DNA from: CAYXTW01 sp964452645
GTDB lineage: Bacteria > Zixibacteria > MSB-5A5 > GN15 > PGXB01
Direction: 5' to 3'
Length of the DNA stretch: 64,000 nucleotides
Assembly (NCBI GenBank): GCA_964452645.1
Contig: CAYVMO010000016.1
Span: 6,810-70,809, forward strand
Shown here piece after piece: positions 36,441 through 45,432 of this stretch. The first letter of the stretch is position 1; each line of letters starts with the position of its first letter. Made by a program: the position numbers and the translations under genes. The notes under the pieces were generated by a model. That model ran no database searches, was not told where the DNA came from, and saw only the letters and a list, made by a program, of their open reading frames with translations.

Positions 36441-38588
36441 CTAAATCCCCCCCTTTTGATAGAAAAATCGGTCGCCGCGGTTTTCGGGGCAGAGCGCTTT
36501 GGTCGTAAATCCTTTAGCGGCGATTTTAGCGGCAAATTCCCGATAAACATATTCTCTGTCGAGGCCGTGTGTCGGTATCCATATTCGAGGTTTCAACTTC
36601 TCAAGTGCGTAGCAAACACTTTCAGCCAGCGCAATCGTATCCTGAACGTGACAGCCGGTTACATTTAGTAGAGCGAAATCTACCGACTTTCCTGATTCGG
36701 CGAGATAGTCAATCTCACGCGTGAAGCCCTCTCTTTCGCCCTCGCGCCAACCGGCATGATCGCCGGCATGATAGATTGTTATTCCATCAACCGTAACCAG
36801 AAAACCGACTCCCGCATCATTGGCCTCGATCGTATGAATTTCCATATCATTGAGAGTCTTATTTTCTCGAGGACCGATATAGGTATACTCGGGACCGGTG
36901 TAACCGCTGTCGCGGAATTGAGGCATCTCTTCGGGGTGGAAGCCGAAAATATAGTCGATATTTTCTACCGCACCATTCCACGCTAATATGCATGTATCAA
37001 AATGATCGCTATGCTCATGCGTGATAAAAACCGAGACATTCTGATCGGCTATCTCGACCGGATTTATATGGCCGTTGGCCAGCAACGGCTCGGTCGGATC
37101 TTTACCGCTATTGAAATAATCGAATATTAACAAATGGTTTTTTGTTTTGAAGGCCCAGCCGCAGTGGCCCAAATACCATAGATAAACCTCACCATCATTT
37201 AGTTGTTTTTCAAAAACTGGGGAGAGGTCAAAATCTATATTCGAGTTATCAAAATTGGCTCCATTCTCCTTTAAATAATCGAACAAATCCTTATAACCAA
37301 AGCGGGCGGCATAATATAAGGGAGTCTTGCCACCGTTATCTTCGGCGTTTACTTCAGCGCCCTTATTAATAAGATAATCAGCGGCAACCGTATTACCCTT
37401 TATAGCTGCCCAGTGAAGCGGCGTACGTTCGTACCGTTGGTCGGTACGGTTTGGATCGGCGCCGTTATTCAAAAGCAAATCGATTATTTCATCGTTTCCC
37501 TGAATGACGGCAATGCCAAGCGGCGTTTCTCCATTATTGTTGACCGCGTTGACATCAGCACCGTGCATAATAAATAGCCTGGCCATTTCGGCATTACCCA
37601 TTTGGGTGGCTGCATGTAGTAATGTTGATCCGTTTTCGTTTCGAACATTAGTTTCGGCTCCCTGAGACAGCAGAAGTTCCACCAGTTCGATATTTTCACC
37701 AAAAACGGCCATGAGTAAAGGAGTAAATCCGAAGGAGTCAACGATATCGGGATCGGCACCTTTTTCCAGCAAAAGCTTTACCATATCGATGTGCCCGCCC
37801 TCACAGGCCGCAAACAGCGGTGTCCAGCCATTCTCATCGCGGGCTTCGAGATCCGCTCCATTATCGATCAATAACCGTGCCCCCTCGACGTGGTCATTAC
37901 GGGTCGAATTGTGCAGTGCCGTCCAGCCGCTCGGCATTTTAATATTAATATTAGCGCCTTTGTCGATCAGAAACTGAATCGTTTCCGGGTTTCGGGCATA
38001 GGTCGCCCAGAAAATGGGGGTGCTGCTGTCAGTCGCCGAGCGTCCGTTTAAATCGGCGCCAAATGAGAGGACTAATTCCGCCATCTCTACCGGGCCTTTT
38101 GAGCAGGCCCAATGGAAAGCGGTTCCGCCATAATCATTATCGGTGATAGTCATATCTGCTCCGGCCGCATGAAGAATCCTAACAACCTCCGGATGCCCCA
38201 TATAAGTTGCGAACATAAGCGGTGTAAAGCCGCTGTTGCTTCGAGCATTGCAATCAAGTCCATGTTCCAGAAGATACTTCACCAGCGATACGTGACCGAA
38301 ATATGCCGCCAGATGTAGCGCCGTGCTGCCGCGATTATTCGTTGCTTCAATATCGGCGCCCTGACTCAGAAAAAAGTCGACGACTTTAATCTGATCGCCG
38401 CTGACAGCGCTTAAAAGCGGGGTGTTCCCCCGCTCGGTTTTTTCGTCGAGTATGGCCGGATTTTCTTTCAATAGTTGTTTGACTTTTTCCAGATCGCCCG
38501 CCTCGGCGGCATCATGGATTTCACCGGCGTATGCATTAATAGCAAAGGCAATAAATATTGCCGTCATGACCGTTAACAATTTTTTCAT
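36441..38588 (-). CDS. Secreted ankyrin-repeat / metallo-beta-lactamase-fold fusion protein
   Basis: 715 residues. Signal peptide 1-21 (INAYA-GE). Residues about 22-446 are some 12-13 ankyrin repeats of about 33 residues (consensus NGxTPLLxA...LLxxGAD). Residues about 465-712 are an MBL-fold hydrolase of the UlaG-like branch, with metal ligands HEHSDH (524-529), AGDHAG (608-613) and THG (672-674). The GAGGGA site and ATG at 38588 fit. The combination suggests a periplasmic hydrolase presented on a protein-binding solenoid. The substrate is unknown. The gene sits between tRNA-Phe and tRNA-His. Confidence 0.9.
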   Translation of the reverse strand: MKKLLTVMTAIFIAFAINAYAGEIHDAAEAGDLEKVKQLLKENPAILDEKTERGNTPLLSAVSGDQIKVVDFFLSQGADIEATNNRGSTALHLAAYFGHVSLVKYLLEHGLDCNARSNSGFTPLMFATYMGHPEVVRILHAAGADMTITDNDYGGTAFHWACSKGPVEMAELVLSFGADLNGRSATDSSTPIFWATYARNPETIQFLIDKGANINIKMPSGWTALHNSTRNDHVEGARLLIDNGADLEARDENGWTPLFAACEGGHIDMVKLLLEKGADPDIVDSFGFTPLLMAVFGENIELVELLLSQGAETNVRNENGSTLLHAATQMGNAEMARLFIMHGADVNAVNNNGETPLGIAVIQGNDEIIDLLLNNGADPNRTDQRYERTPLHWAAIKGNTVAADYLINKGAEVNAEDNGGKTPLYYAARFGYKDLFDYLKENGANFDNSNIDFDLSPVFEKQLNDGEVYLWYLGHCGWAFKTKNHLLIFDYFNSGKDPTEPLLANGHINPVEIADQNVSVFITHEHSDHFDTCILAWNGAVENIDYIFGFHPEEMPQFRDSGYTGPEYTYIGPRENKTLNDMEIHTIEANDAGVGFLVTVDGITIYHAGDHAGWREGEREGFTREIDYLAESGKSVDFALLNVTGCHVQDTIALAESVCYALEKLKPRIWIPTHGLDREYVYREFAAKIAAKGFTTKALCPENRGDRFFYQKGGI

Positions 38589-38733
38589 AATATTTTCCCT
38601 CTTACGATAGTCGTTTTGGCATCAGACGGTATAATCATCCAAGCAACAATACGTTCAACTCGGTGGTTTGTTTATTTTTTATAAGTGGTAATAGTAATTT
38701 ATTATAATGACCGGAGGGGAATTTCATAAAAAA

Positions 38734-38808
38734 TACTGGGGGAGAGACTCGAACTCTCGACCCTCAGATCCACAATCTGATGCTCTAACCAAACTGAGCT
38801 ACCCCAGC
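38734..38808 (-). tRNA. tRNA-His (GTG) without encoded G-1, with U72 and A73
   Basis: 75 bases on the minus strand: acceptor GCTGGGG with CCCCAGT (G1:U72 wobble), T8 A9, D-stem GCTC/GAGC, anticodon stem TCAGA/TCTGA with loop TTGTGGA (GTG at 38773-38771), T-stem GAGAG/CTCTC with loop TTCGAGT, and A73 (complement of 38734). The base before position 1 is T, so the bacterial hallmark G-1:C73 is absent. CCA is not encoded; a T-run follows the 3' end. Confidence 0.95.
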
Positions 38809-38822
38809 ATTTTTCAATTCGA

Positions 38823-38851
38823 TTTATATCATAAAATCGGTCGAAAGTCAA
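38823..38851 (-). promoter_or_regulatory. Promoter of tRNA-His
   Basis: On the minus strand TTGACT (38851-38846), 17 bases, TATAAA (38828-38823), ending 14 bases before the tRNA 5' end. Both boxes match 5 of 6. Confidence 0.75.
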
Positions 38852-38872
38852 GATATTTGAATCGCCCCGGCT

Positions 38873-40828
38873 TTAACGGATGTCGCCCTGCCGATATTTG
38901 TTCTTGATATCATTCAGGATTTCGTACCCCGTCGAAATCGACGGATCCAGCTTCAATCCTTCTTTAGTATACACCAAAGCCGAATCATAGACATGCATCC
39001 GGTAAAAAACTTCCCCCAGTTCAATATACGACGGTGCAAAATCGGGCTTTAATCGAATCGCCTCATGGCCCGCCATTATTGCCTTGCCGAGCGAATCCAG
39101 GTCGGCATATATATTACACAAAAAATGAAATATTTCCGGTCGGCCTGGCGCCAGTTCATTGGCTTTTAACATACGCGGCAGAGCCAGTTCCGGCCGGCCT
39201 TTCTTTAGCCAGATAAAACCGGCCATCAACTGCAATTCGGTAAAGCTGCTGTCGAGTGCAATTCCTGCGTAGGCCGATTTAAGCGCGTCATCATCGAGTT
39301 GAAGGTCCAGCTGCGTTTTGGCGATCTTGCTGTATACTCGGGCATTTTTGGCCGGTCCACTAATACTTTCGAGCAATTCCAAGGACTTTTTATCATCACC
39401 GGCTTGGTTACGGTAGTAATAGGCAAGCAATTCGGTACCATAGCCGCGACCTTTTTCGCTTAGACTGAGCAAATCTTCGGCCCTTTTGAGCTGTCTTTTT
39501 GCCGAGGCGTTGGTCAGAATCGAGCCGGAAAAAAGTAATATGGAAAATGATGCAATCACGAAAACCGAATAACGATTTATTCTGTCTCTGTTTTTTAATC
39601 CGATCGACAATAATATCGCCAGCGATAATCCCAGCGCGGCTGTCGGGATTGAAAATAAATCCCAGTCACGGGCATAACCGAGCTTGGGGTCCAAAAGGGA
39701 AACGACTAAAAGCCCACATAGGAATATAATACCCAGAAATAGATTCAGCTCTTTTCTATTTCGAGCGAATTTAATATCTGAAATGCAATAGAAGACAAGC
39801 AGAAATACGGCCGGGGATATAAGCAGTAACTGATTTAAAATATCATATAAATGAGCCGGTGAGAGCACCGAATATTCCGAAAATGAGTACAGTGCCAGGA
39901 AACCGCCTGAAAACGGCGGCGTATAGATTTCGACAAAATACCTCAGCCTTATTTCCGCTCCGATATGCGCCAGAATTATCAAAATAACCAACAATGCCGG
40001 AAGATATTTATGCCGGAAGCCTTTCGGCTTGATTTTTTTAAGATTAAAATAAACAAGGTACGCAAATGCCGGCAGGAGAAATGCTGCTATCATATGACAT
40101 GCCATCGCCAATGCCAGGAGAATTGAAGCGGTGAGCAGGCCTTTCCCGGAGAGTATGAATCTCGCCGACCAGAGCAAAAAAAGCAGGCTGAAAAGATAGA
40201 AAAAAGTGTATGATTCGACATATCCGAAAAACATCTGCGATCCGCCCAATGAGACGGCTATAAGCTTGATAAGTATGACACTTGACTCGGGAATATCATC
40301 GGAAATTCTGAAAAGGTACACCGTTAAAACGTAGGCGATTCCGGCGGAAATGCTGATGATGGTGTAGGCCAGTTCGCCGGAAATAACACCGAATAACTTT
40401 AAAAACCGATAAAGAACGGCATGTAAAAAGAAATCCAGAGGCTCCGTATAATAATACCAATACCCTTTTTCTATCTGATAAATGCGCTGATAACCGTCGC
40501 CCAGCGAATGAACATGGACACGAAAAATATAAAATAGACTACCGGTTGCAAAAGCGATGATTATTATCCGCAGGACTAATGGCAGCTTTTGGAAAGCCTT
40601 CGATAATCGGCCGATTAATGCCGCAGCCGCGCTGGCGAAAGGAGGCACGACGATCAGCAGAAATAAAACCGCGTAAATAATCGACATGAATTTCGGAAAA
40701 TATCTAAGATGATTAAATCCCCAGAGGCTGTTTATCGGAATTAGACCGGCCAGGATATATACTGTGCCCAAAATAAGTGCCGGAATTACAAGCAGCGTCC
40801 GGTTTGATGTCGGCTGGTTACCGTTCAT
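38873..40828 (-). CDS. Large membrane protein with GT-C-like domain and C-terminal TPR repeats
   Basis: 651 residues. About 11-13 transmembrane helices in the first 440, including HSLGDGYQRIYQIEKG and YARDWDLFSIP, a pattern seen in polytopic GT-C glycosyltransferase-like proteins of this group. Residues about 470-640 form tetratricopeptide repeats (ARVYSKIAKTQLDL, PEIFHFLCNIYADL, APSYIELGEVFYRM). A role in protein or polysaccharide glycosylation is possible but not shown. It reads away from the HD gene. Confidence 0.6.
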   Translation of the reverse strand: MNGNQPTSNRTLLVIPALILGTVYILAGLIPINSLWGFNHLRYFPKFMSIIYAVLFLLIVVPPFASAAAALIGRLSKAFQKLPLVLRIIIIAFATGSLFYIFRVHVHSLGDGYQRIYQIEKGYWYYYTEPLDFFLHAVLYRFLKLFGVISGELAYTIISISAGIAYVLTVYLFRISDDIPESSVILIKLIAVSLGGSQMFFGYVESYTFFYLFSLLFLLWSARFILSGKGLLTASILLALAMACHMIAAFLLPAFAYLVYFNLKKIKPKGFRHKYLPALLVILIILAHIGAEIRLRYFVEIYTPPFSGGFLALYSFSEYSVLSPAHLYDILNQLLLISPAVFLLVFYCISDIKFARNRKELNLFLGIIFLCGLLVVSLLDPKLGYARDWDLFSIPTAALGLSLAILLSIGLKNRDRINRYSVFVIASFSILLFSGSILTNASAKRQLKRAEDLLSLSEKGRGYGTELLAYYYRNQAGDDKKSLELLESISGPAKNARVYSKIAKTQLDLQLDDDALKSAYAGIALDSSFTELQLMAGFIWLKKGRPELALPRMLKANELAPGRPEIFHFLCNIYADLDSLGKAIMAGHEAIRLKPDFAPSYIELGEVFYRMHVYDSALVYTKEGLKLDPSISTGYEILNDIKNKYRQGDIR

Positions 40829-40932
40829 AAATAATTGTCAGGCACGATTGGTCTGACCCGCCAACCTCCTTTGACATTTCGACCGCAATTATATATAATT
40901 TATACTCATAAGTCAAAAGCGAGGTGATTGAT

Positions 40933-41481
40933 ATGATTGACCGACCGACCGCCCTGGCCTTAATGGAGTCCAAAATTAAAAACAAAAATCTGCGGAAACA
41001 TATCCTGGCGGTCGAGGCCGGGATGATTCGTCTGGCGGAACATCTGGACGAGGACAAAGAGATCTGGGGCCTGACAGGATTGCTGCACGACCTCGATTAT
41101 GCCGTCACCGTCAAGAAACCGGAGAAACACACATTTACGACCGAAGCCTGGCTGAAAGAGTATAACCTGCCGCCCGAGATGATTTATGCCATCCGCTGCC
41201 ATCCCGGTCATGCCGAATGCAAATCCAATATGGACTGGGCGCTGTTTGCTACCGATCCGGCCACCGGATTTATTGTTGCCTGCACCCTGATGCACCCTAC
41301 CAAAAAGCTGGCCAATGTCGACGCCGAATTTATGCTGCGGCGTTTTAAAGAAAAGCGTTTCGCCGCCGGGGCGTCGCGCGAAGCCATGGCGGCCTGCAGC
41401 AATATTGGTCTTGAGCTGGATCGATTCCTGATGCTGGTTCGTGACGGAATGCTTTCTATCGTGGACGCGCTGGAGCTTTGA
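40933..41481 (+). CDS. HD-domain phosphohydrolase
   Basis: 182 residues from the ATG at 40933, with GAGGTG 6 bases upstream; a GTG at 40924 falls on that ribosome site. The HD motif is read from KHILAVEAG (His23) and LLHDLDY (His52-Asp53), with a further His in IRCHPGHAE. Family members hydrolyse phosphate esters or nucleotides; the substrate is unknown. The MFS gene overlaps its stop. Confidence 0.8.
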   Translation: MIDRPTALALMESKIKNKNLRKHILAVEAGMIRLAEHLDEDKEIWGLTGLLHDLDYAVTVKKPEKHTFTTEAWLKEYNLPPEMIYAIRCHPGHAECKSNMDWALFATDPATGFIVACTLMHPTKKLANVDAEFMLRRFKEKRFAAGASREAMAACSNIGLELDRFLMLVRDGMLSIVDALEL

Positions 41482-42800
41482 GCAGACATTCCGCAATATT
41501 CCGCAAAGATGTTATCAGTTGGTCGCTTTATGACTTTGCCAACACGATGTATTCGATTATTATCTTGTCTCTTTATTTTAAAAGATGGATAGTCGAGGAC
41601 CTTGGCCGTGACGGGCTTTATTATGACGTCGCTTTTTCCGGCTCGATGCTTCTCGCGGGACTGATTATGCCGGCTCTGGGCGCCATTTCGGATCATTCCC
41701 GGAAGAAAAAGCTATTCCTTCTTTTGTTTACCTTCTGCTGTTGCTTGCTGGTCGGAATAATTCCGTTAATTCCATCGAGTCTCTTTCTGTTGATTATTAT
41801 TATGTTCGGATTTTCCAACTTTTTCTACGAAGGCGGAATGGTGTTCTATAATTCGCTTCTTTATTCGATTTCCGAAGGCAAGCAGGCAAGACTTGTCTCC
41901 GGTTTCGGTGTCGCCATGGGATACGTTGGCTCTATCTTTGCCATGGTTGCAGTCCTGCCGTGGGTAAACGGAATGGTATTCGGTCTTGATATTCCGTTTA
42001 TGGAAGGCTCCGGCAAGACCGGCACATTTCTACCGACCGCCGTGCTGTTTATGCTTTTTGCCCTGCCGGCCTTTATCTGGGTAAAAGAAAGACATGAAAT
42101 TACCATTCAAAGCCGTATAAAAATAAAAAAGGCCTACGGTGAAGTATGGCAAACCGTAAAAGACACGCGGAAATATCCGGGGGTCTTGCGCTTTTTGATT
42201 GCCGATTACTTTTTTGAGGATGCCGTGGCGACCGTGATTTTGAATATAGGTATTTTTTCATCGATGGTGCTTGGATTTACCGACCAAAACCTGACCGTCT
42301 TTCTGATAATTTCCACGATCTCGGCTGTAATCGGCTCATTTGTAATCGGCCGCATTTCACAGAACATCAGTCTGAAAAAACTTATGGCGACAATTATCCG
42401 GGGATGGATTTTGATATTGATATTATTCATCATAATTGAAAATCAGATTATTATCTATTTTCTTGGTTCTATCGTCGGTATACTACTTGGAGGATTGTGG
42501 ACCGTCTCGCGACCTTTATTGGCCGAGATGGTTCCGCGTAATGAGTTAGGTCGAGTATTTGGATTATATTCGCTCTCCGGACGGGCAGCGGCGGTCATTG
42601 GACCGCTTGTCTGGGGTATGACTGTCTACTTGTTTGGCAGTTCGCAAAAAGTCGGAATTATTTTATCCGGTTGGTTAAATTTAGGCGGATCGGCAGCGGT
42701 AAGATTGCCATATCGGTTGGCGGTCGTATCTCTTATAATTATGATGGCGATCGGATTGATAATTTTCCGTAAATTGCCGGAAAGAAGCAGCGTTAATTAA
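41478..42800 (+). CDS. MFS transporter, UMF1/Atg22-like
   Basis: 440 residues with about twelve transmembrane helices. SWSLYDFANTMYSIIILSLYF at the N-terminus and LGAISDHSRKKK after helix 2 are typical of the UMF1 family related to the fungal vacuolar effluxer Atg22. The TTG start at 41478 overlaps the previous TGA. The substrate cannot be told. Confidence 0.85.
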   Translation: MSRHSAIFRKDVISWSLYDFANTMYSIIILSLYFKRWIVEDLGRDGLYYDVAFSGSMLLAGLIMPALGAISDHSRKKKLFLLLFTFCCCLLVGIIPLIPSSLFLLIIIMFGFSNFFYEGGMVFYNSLLYSISEGKQARLVSGFGVAMGYVGSIFAMVAVLPWVNGMVFGLDIPFMEGSGKTGTFLPTAVLFMLFALPAFIWVKERHEITIQSRIKIKKAYGEVWQTVKDTRKYPGVLRFLIADYFFEDAVATVILNIGIFSSMVLGFTDQNLTVFLIISTISAVIGSFVIGRISQNISLKKLMATIIRGWILILILFIIIENQIIIYFLGSIVGILLGGLWTVSRPLLAEMVPRNELGRVFGLYSLSGRAAAVIGPLVWGMTVYLFGSSQKVGIILSGWLNLGGSAAVRLPYRLAVVSLIIMMAIGLIIFRKLPERSSVN

Positions 42801-42804
42801 AAAT

Positions 42805-43851
42805 ATGATCGAGATAAAAGATTATTACGAATATCAGGGCGGCATTCACGTCCATACGACCGATTCCGACGGTACCAAAACCGTCGAAGAAATCGCCGAT
42901 ATCGCGTCGGTTGTCGGTCTGGATTTTCTGGTTATTACCGATCATATGACGTTGAAGTCAAGACACGCGGGCAAAGAGGGCTTTTATAATGATACTCTGG
43001 TTGTGATCGGATATGAACATAATGATACCGAAGACTGCAATCATTACCTGCTTTTCGAAACCAATGATGTCCTGCCGCGTGAAATGATGCCTCGGGAATA
43101 TGTCGCCGAGGGCAAGCGGCAGGGGGCGCTTGGTATCATTGCCCATCCCGATGAAATCCGTCCGCGCCTTGGGAAATTTCCGTCTTATCCCTGGTTGGCA
43201 TGGGATGCCGAAGGATTCGACGGCATCGAAATATGGAACCAGATGTCGGAGTGGATGGAAAAGCTGACCGCCTATAATCAAATAAAAATGCTGTTTTCGC
43301 CGCGAAGGTTTATGGACGCACCGACGGACAGGATCCTGCAAAAGTGGGACGAGTTAAATAAAATTCGCAAGGTGGCCGGTCTGGCCGCAGTCGACGCTCA
43401 TGCCTTCTTATACAAGGTCGGTCCAATCAGAATTACTATTTTTCCATACAAGGTTCAGTTTAAATCATTAAGAACGCATATCCTGCTGCCTGATAAATTA
43501 TCACGCGATTTTAAGGTTGCCAAAGGGCAGATCTATGATGCCATCAGGGATTGCCGCCTTTTTTTCTCCAATTATCGCTGGGGCGATGCCTCCGGCTTCA
43601 AGTTTATGGCGCGGCACGGTACCGACTCGGTCATTTGCGGAGGTAGAATCGAATCGTACGAGGATTCGATTATTTTTGTCAAATGCCCGGGCCGATGTAA
43701 TATAAGGCTTGTGTGTAATGGGAATCGTCTTATAGAAACGGATAGCGATTATCTGGAATATAAACCGGGGGAAAACGGCATTTATCGCGCGGAAGCATAT
43801 AAAAAAGGCAAGGGCTGGATTTTTTCCAACCACATCAGAATCGGCGTTTAG
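42805..43851 (+). CDS. PHP-domain metal-dependent phosphoesterase
   Basis: 348 residues. The PHP fold is read from GGIHVHTTDSDGT (His15, His17, Asp20/22), DFLVITDHM (Asp46-His47), and later GIIAHPDE and AAVDAHAF. Residues past about 280 form an added beta-rich tail. It follows the MFS gene by four bases. Probable hydrolysis of phosphoesters; no polymerase domain. Confidence 0.85.
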   Translation: MIEIKDYYEYQGGIHVHTTDSDGTKTVEEIADIASVVGLDFLVITDHMTLKSRHAGKEGFYNDTLVVIGYEHNDTEDCNHYLLFETNDVLPREMMPREYVAEGKRQGALGIIAHPDEIRPRLGKFPSYPWLAWDAEGFDGIEIWNQMSEWMEKLTAYNQIKMLFSPRRFMDAPTDRILQKWDELNKIRKVAGLAAVDAHAFLYKVGPIRITIFPYKVQFKSLRTHILLPDKLSRDFKVAKGQIYDAIRDCRLFFSNYRWGDASGFKFMARHGTDSVICGGRIESYEDSIIFVKCPGRCNIRLVCNGNRLIETDSDYLEYKPGENGIYRAEAYKKGKGWIFSNHIRIGV

Positions 43852-43973
43852 ACTGCATGGATAAACAAAAATAGATTGTAATACAATAACTTATGTTTCG
43901 TGGAATATCCGGCCGGCAAGGACCATCAGATTAAAATATACAAAATCTTTGTGAAAATTTTAACGAAATATTG

Positions 43974-44002
43974 TTGACTTGAACAGATGTTCTCTCTATA
44001 AT
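43974..44002 (+). promoter_or_regulatory. Promoter of the nuo operon
   Basis: TTGACT (43974-43979), 17 bases, TATAAT (43997-44002), followed by nuoA 37 bases on. The strongest promoter match in the window; the gap 43852-44039 shows no gene. Confidence 0.75.
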
Positions 44003-44039
44003 TTGCAATTAAATTATAGGTTGGGTTGACATTTTATAT

Positions 44040-44396
44040 ATGTTTGAGACTTTATTCCCGATAATTTTTCTGGTTGCCTTTGCGACATTTATTGCATTGG
44101 CCATGGTTGCCGTCTCCATAATATTCGGACGTCGGACCACGGGCGGCGCCAAGGGTGATCCGTATGAAAGCGGTATCGAGCCAAAAGGAGATACCAAACA
44201 ACGATTTCCCGTAAAGTTCTATCTGATAGCGGTTTTGTTCATTCTTTTTGACATTGAAGTTGTCTTTTTATATCCCTGGGCGGTTATCTACAAAAAATTG
44301 GGGATGTTTGGCTTTATCGAGATTCTGGTGTTTATCGTAATTCTTCTGGTAGGCTACTTCTACATATTAGGAAAAGGAGCATTAAAATGGGATTAG
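44040..44396 (+). CDS. nuoA: NADH-quinone oxidoreductase subunit A
   Basis: 118 residues, three membrane helices and the family motif YESGIEPKGDT...FPVKFYLIAVLFILFDIE. First gene of a nuoA-N operon of Complex I. The end overlaps nuoB by ten bases. Confidence 0.95.
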   Translation: MFETLFPIIFLVAFATFIALAMVAVSIIFGRRTTGGAKGDPYESGIEPKGDTKQRFPVKFYLIAVLFILFDIEVVFLYPWAVIYKKLGMFGFIEILVFIVILLVGYFYILGKGALKWD

Positions 44397-44902
44397 AAGA
44401 AAAAATACCGGATTCGATAATATTGACGACGCTCGAGAAGATGGTCAACTGGAGCCGGAAACGGTCGATGTGGCCGTTTGGCTTCGGTCTCGCATGCTGT
44501 GCCATCGAGATGATGTCGACTTTCGGGCCGAAATACGACCTGGCCCGCTATGGTATGGAGGTGATGCGGCCGTCGCCCCGTCAGGCTGATTTGATGATTG
44601 TCGCCGGGCGCGTTTCGATGAAAATGGCGCCGATTGTCAAGCGGTTATACGAGCAAATGCCCAATCCGAAATGGGTTCTGTCGATGGGTGCCTGTGCCTC
44701 GTGCGGTGGTATATTTAACAATTATGCCATTCTCCAGGGTGTCGATAAAATCATCCCGGTCGATATGTATGTGCCCGGCTGCCCGCCGCGACCAGAACAA
44801 TTAATGGAAGGCATCTTGAAACTCTACGAAAAGGTTAGCAAGGAACCGTTGGCCAAAAGGAATGATAGTAAACCGAAAATCAAACCGGCGAAAAAGGCCT
44901 GA
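44387..44902 (+). CDS. nuoB: NADH-quinone oxidoreductase subunit B
   Basis: 171 residues; carries the N2 4Fe-4S cluster. Ligands are in GLACCAIEMM, GACASCGG and PGCPPRPEQL. It starts inside the end of nuoA. The C-terminal 20 residues are lysine-rich. Confidence 0.96.
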   Translation: MGLEEKIPDSIILTTLEKMVNWSRKRSMWPFGFGLACCAIEMMSTFGPKYDLARYGMEVMRPSPRQADLMIVAGRVSMKMAPIVKRLYEQMPNPKWVLSMGACASCGGIFNNYAILQGVDKIIPVDMYVPGCPPRPEQLMEGILKLYEKVSKEPLAKRNDSKPKIKPAKKA

Positions 44903-44919
44903 GGCTTAATTCTTGGGAT

Positions 44920-45432
44920 ATGGAAGAAAAGCTAAAAGAGTTTTTTGAAAAGAATTTTTCGGGTGCGGTGTTGCGTGTGGATGAATTCCGCGGGCAATTG
45001 TCTTTTTATATTCGCAAAGAATTCCTGCTGGATATTTGCAAAGCAATTTTTGATGATCAGGAATTTGAATTCAGATTCCTCTCGGATATTTGTTCCCTCG
45101 ATTGGTTGAATGCGCCGGATGAAGACGAGGGTCGTTTTGAAGTTGTTTATAATCTTTATTCGTTGAAACATAAATTCCGGTTTTTCATTAAAGTCAGGCT
45201 GCCCGCTGATAATCCGGAGATAGATTCGCTGACATCGATCTGGTGTGCCGCTGATTGGTTGGAACGCGAAGTATATGACCTGATGGGAATTACTTTCGCG
45301 GGTCATCCCAATCTGGTAAAAATCCTCACTCCCGACGATTTGGAAGGTTTTCCACTCCGAAAAGATTTTTCGCTGACATACGAGATGCCCAGATTTTCGC
45401 ATAATAAAAATGAACCTCCCGAGGTGATATGA
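44920..45432 (+). CDS. nuoC: NADH-quinone oxidoreductase subunit C
   Basis: 170 residues of the 30-kDa subunit, with FEVVYNLYSLKHKFRFFIKV, DWLEREVYDLMGITFAGHP and EGFPLRKDF. It is separate from nuoD here, not fused as in E. coli. The stop overlaps the nuoD start by four bases. Confidence 0.95.
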   Translation: MEEKLKEFFEKNFSGAVLRVDEFRGQLSFYIRKEFLLDICKAIFDDQEFEFRFLSDICSLDWLNAPDEDEGRFEVVYNLYSLKHKFRFFIKVRLPADNPEIDSLTSIWCAADWLEREVYDLMGITFAGHPNLVKILTPDDLEGFPLRKDFSLTYEMPRFSHNKNEPPEVI

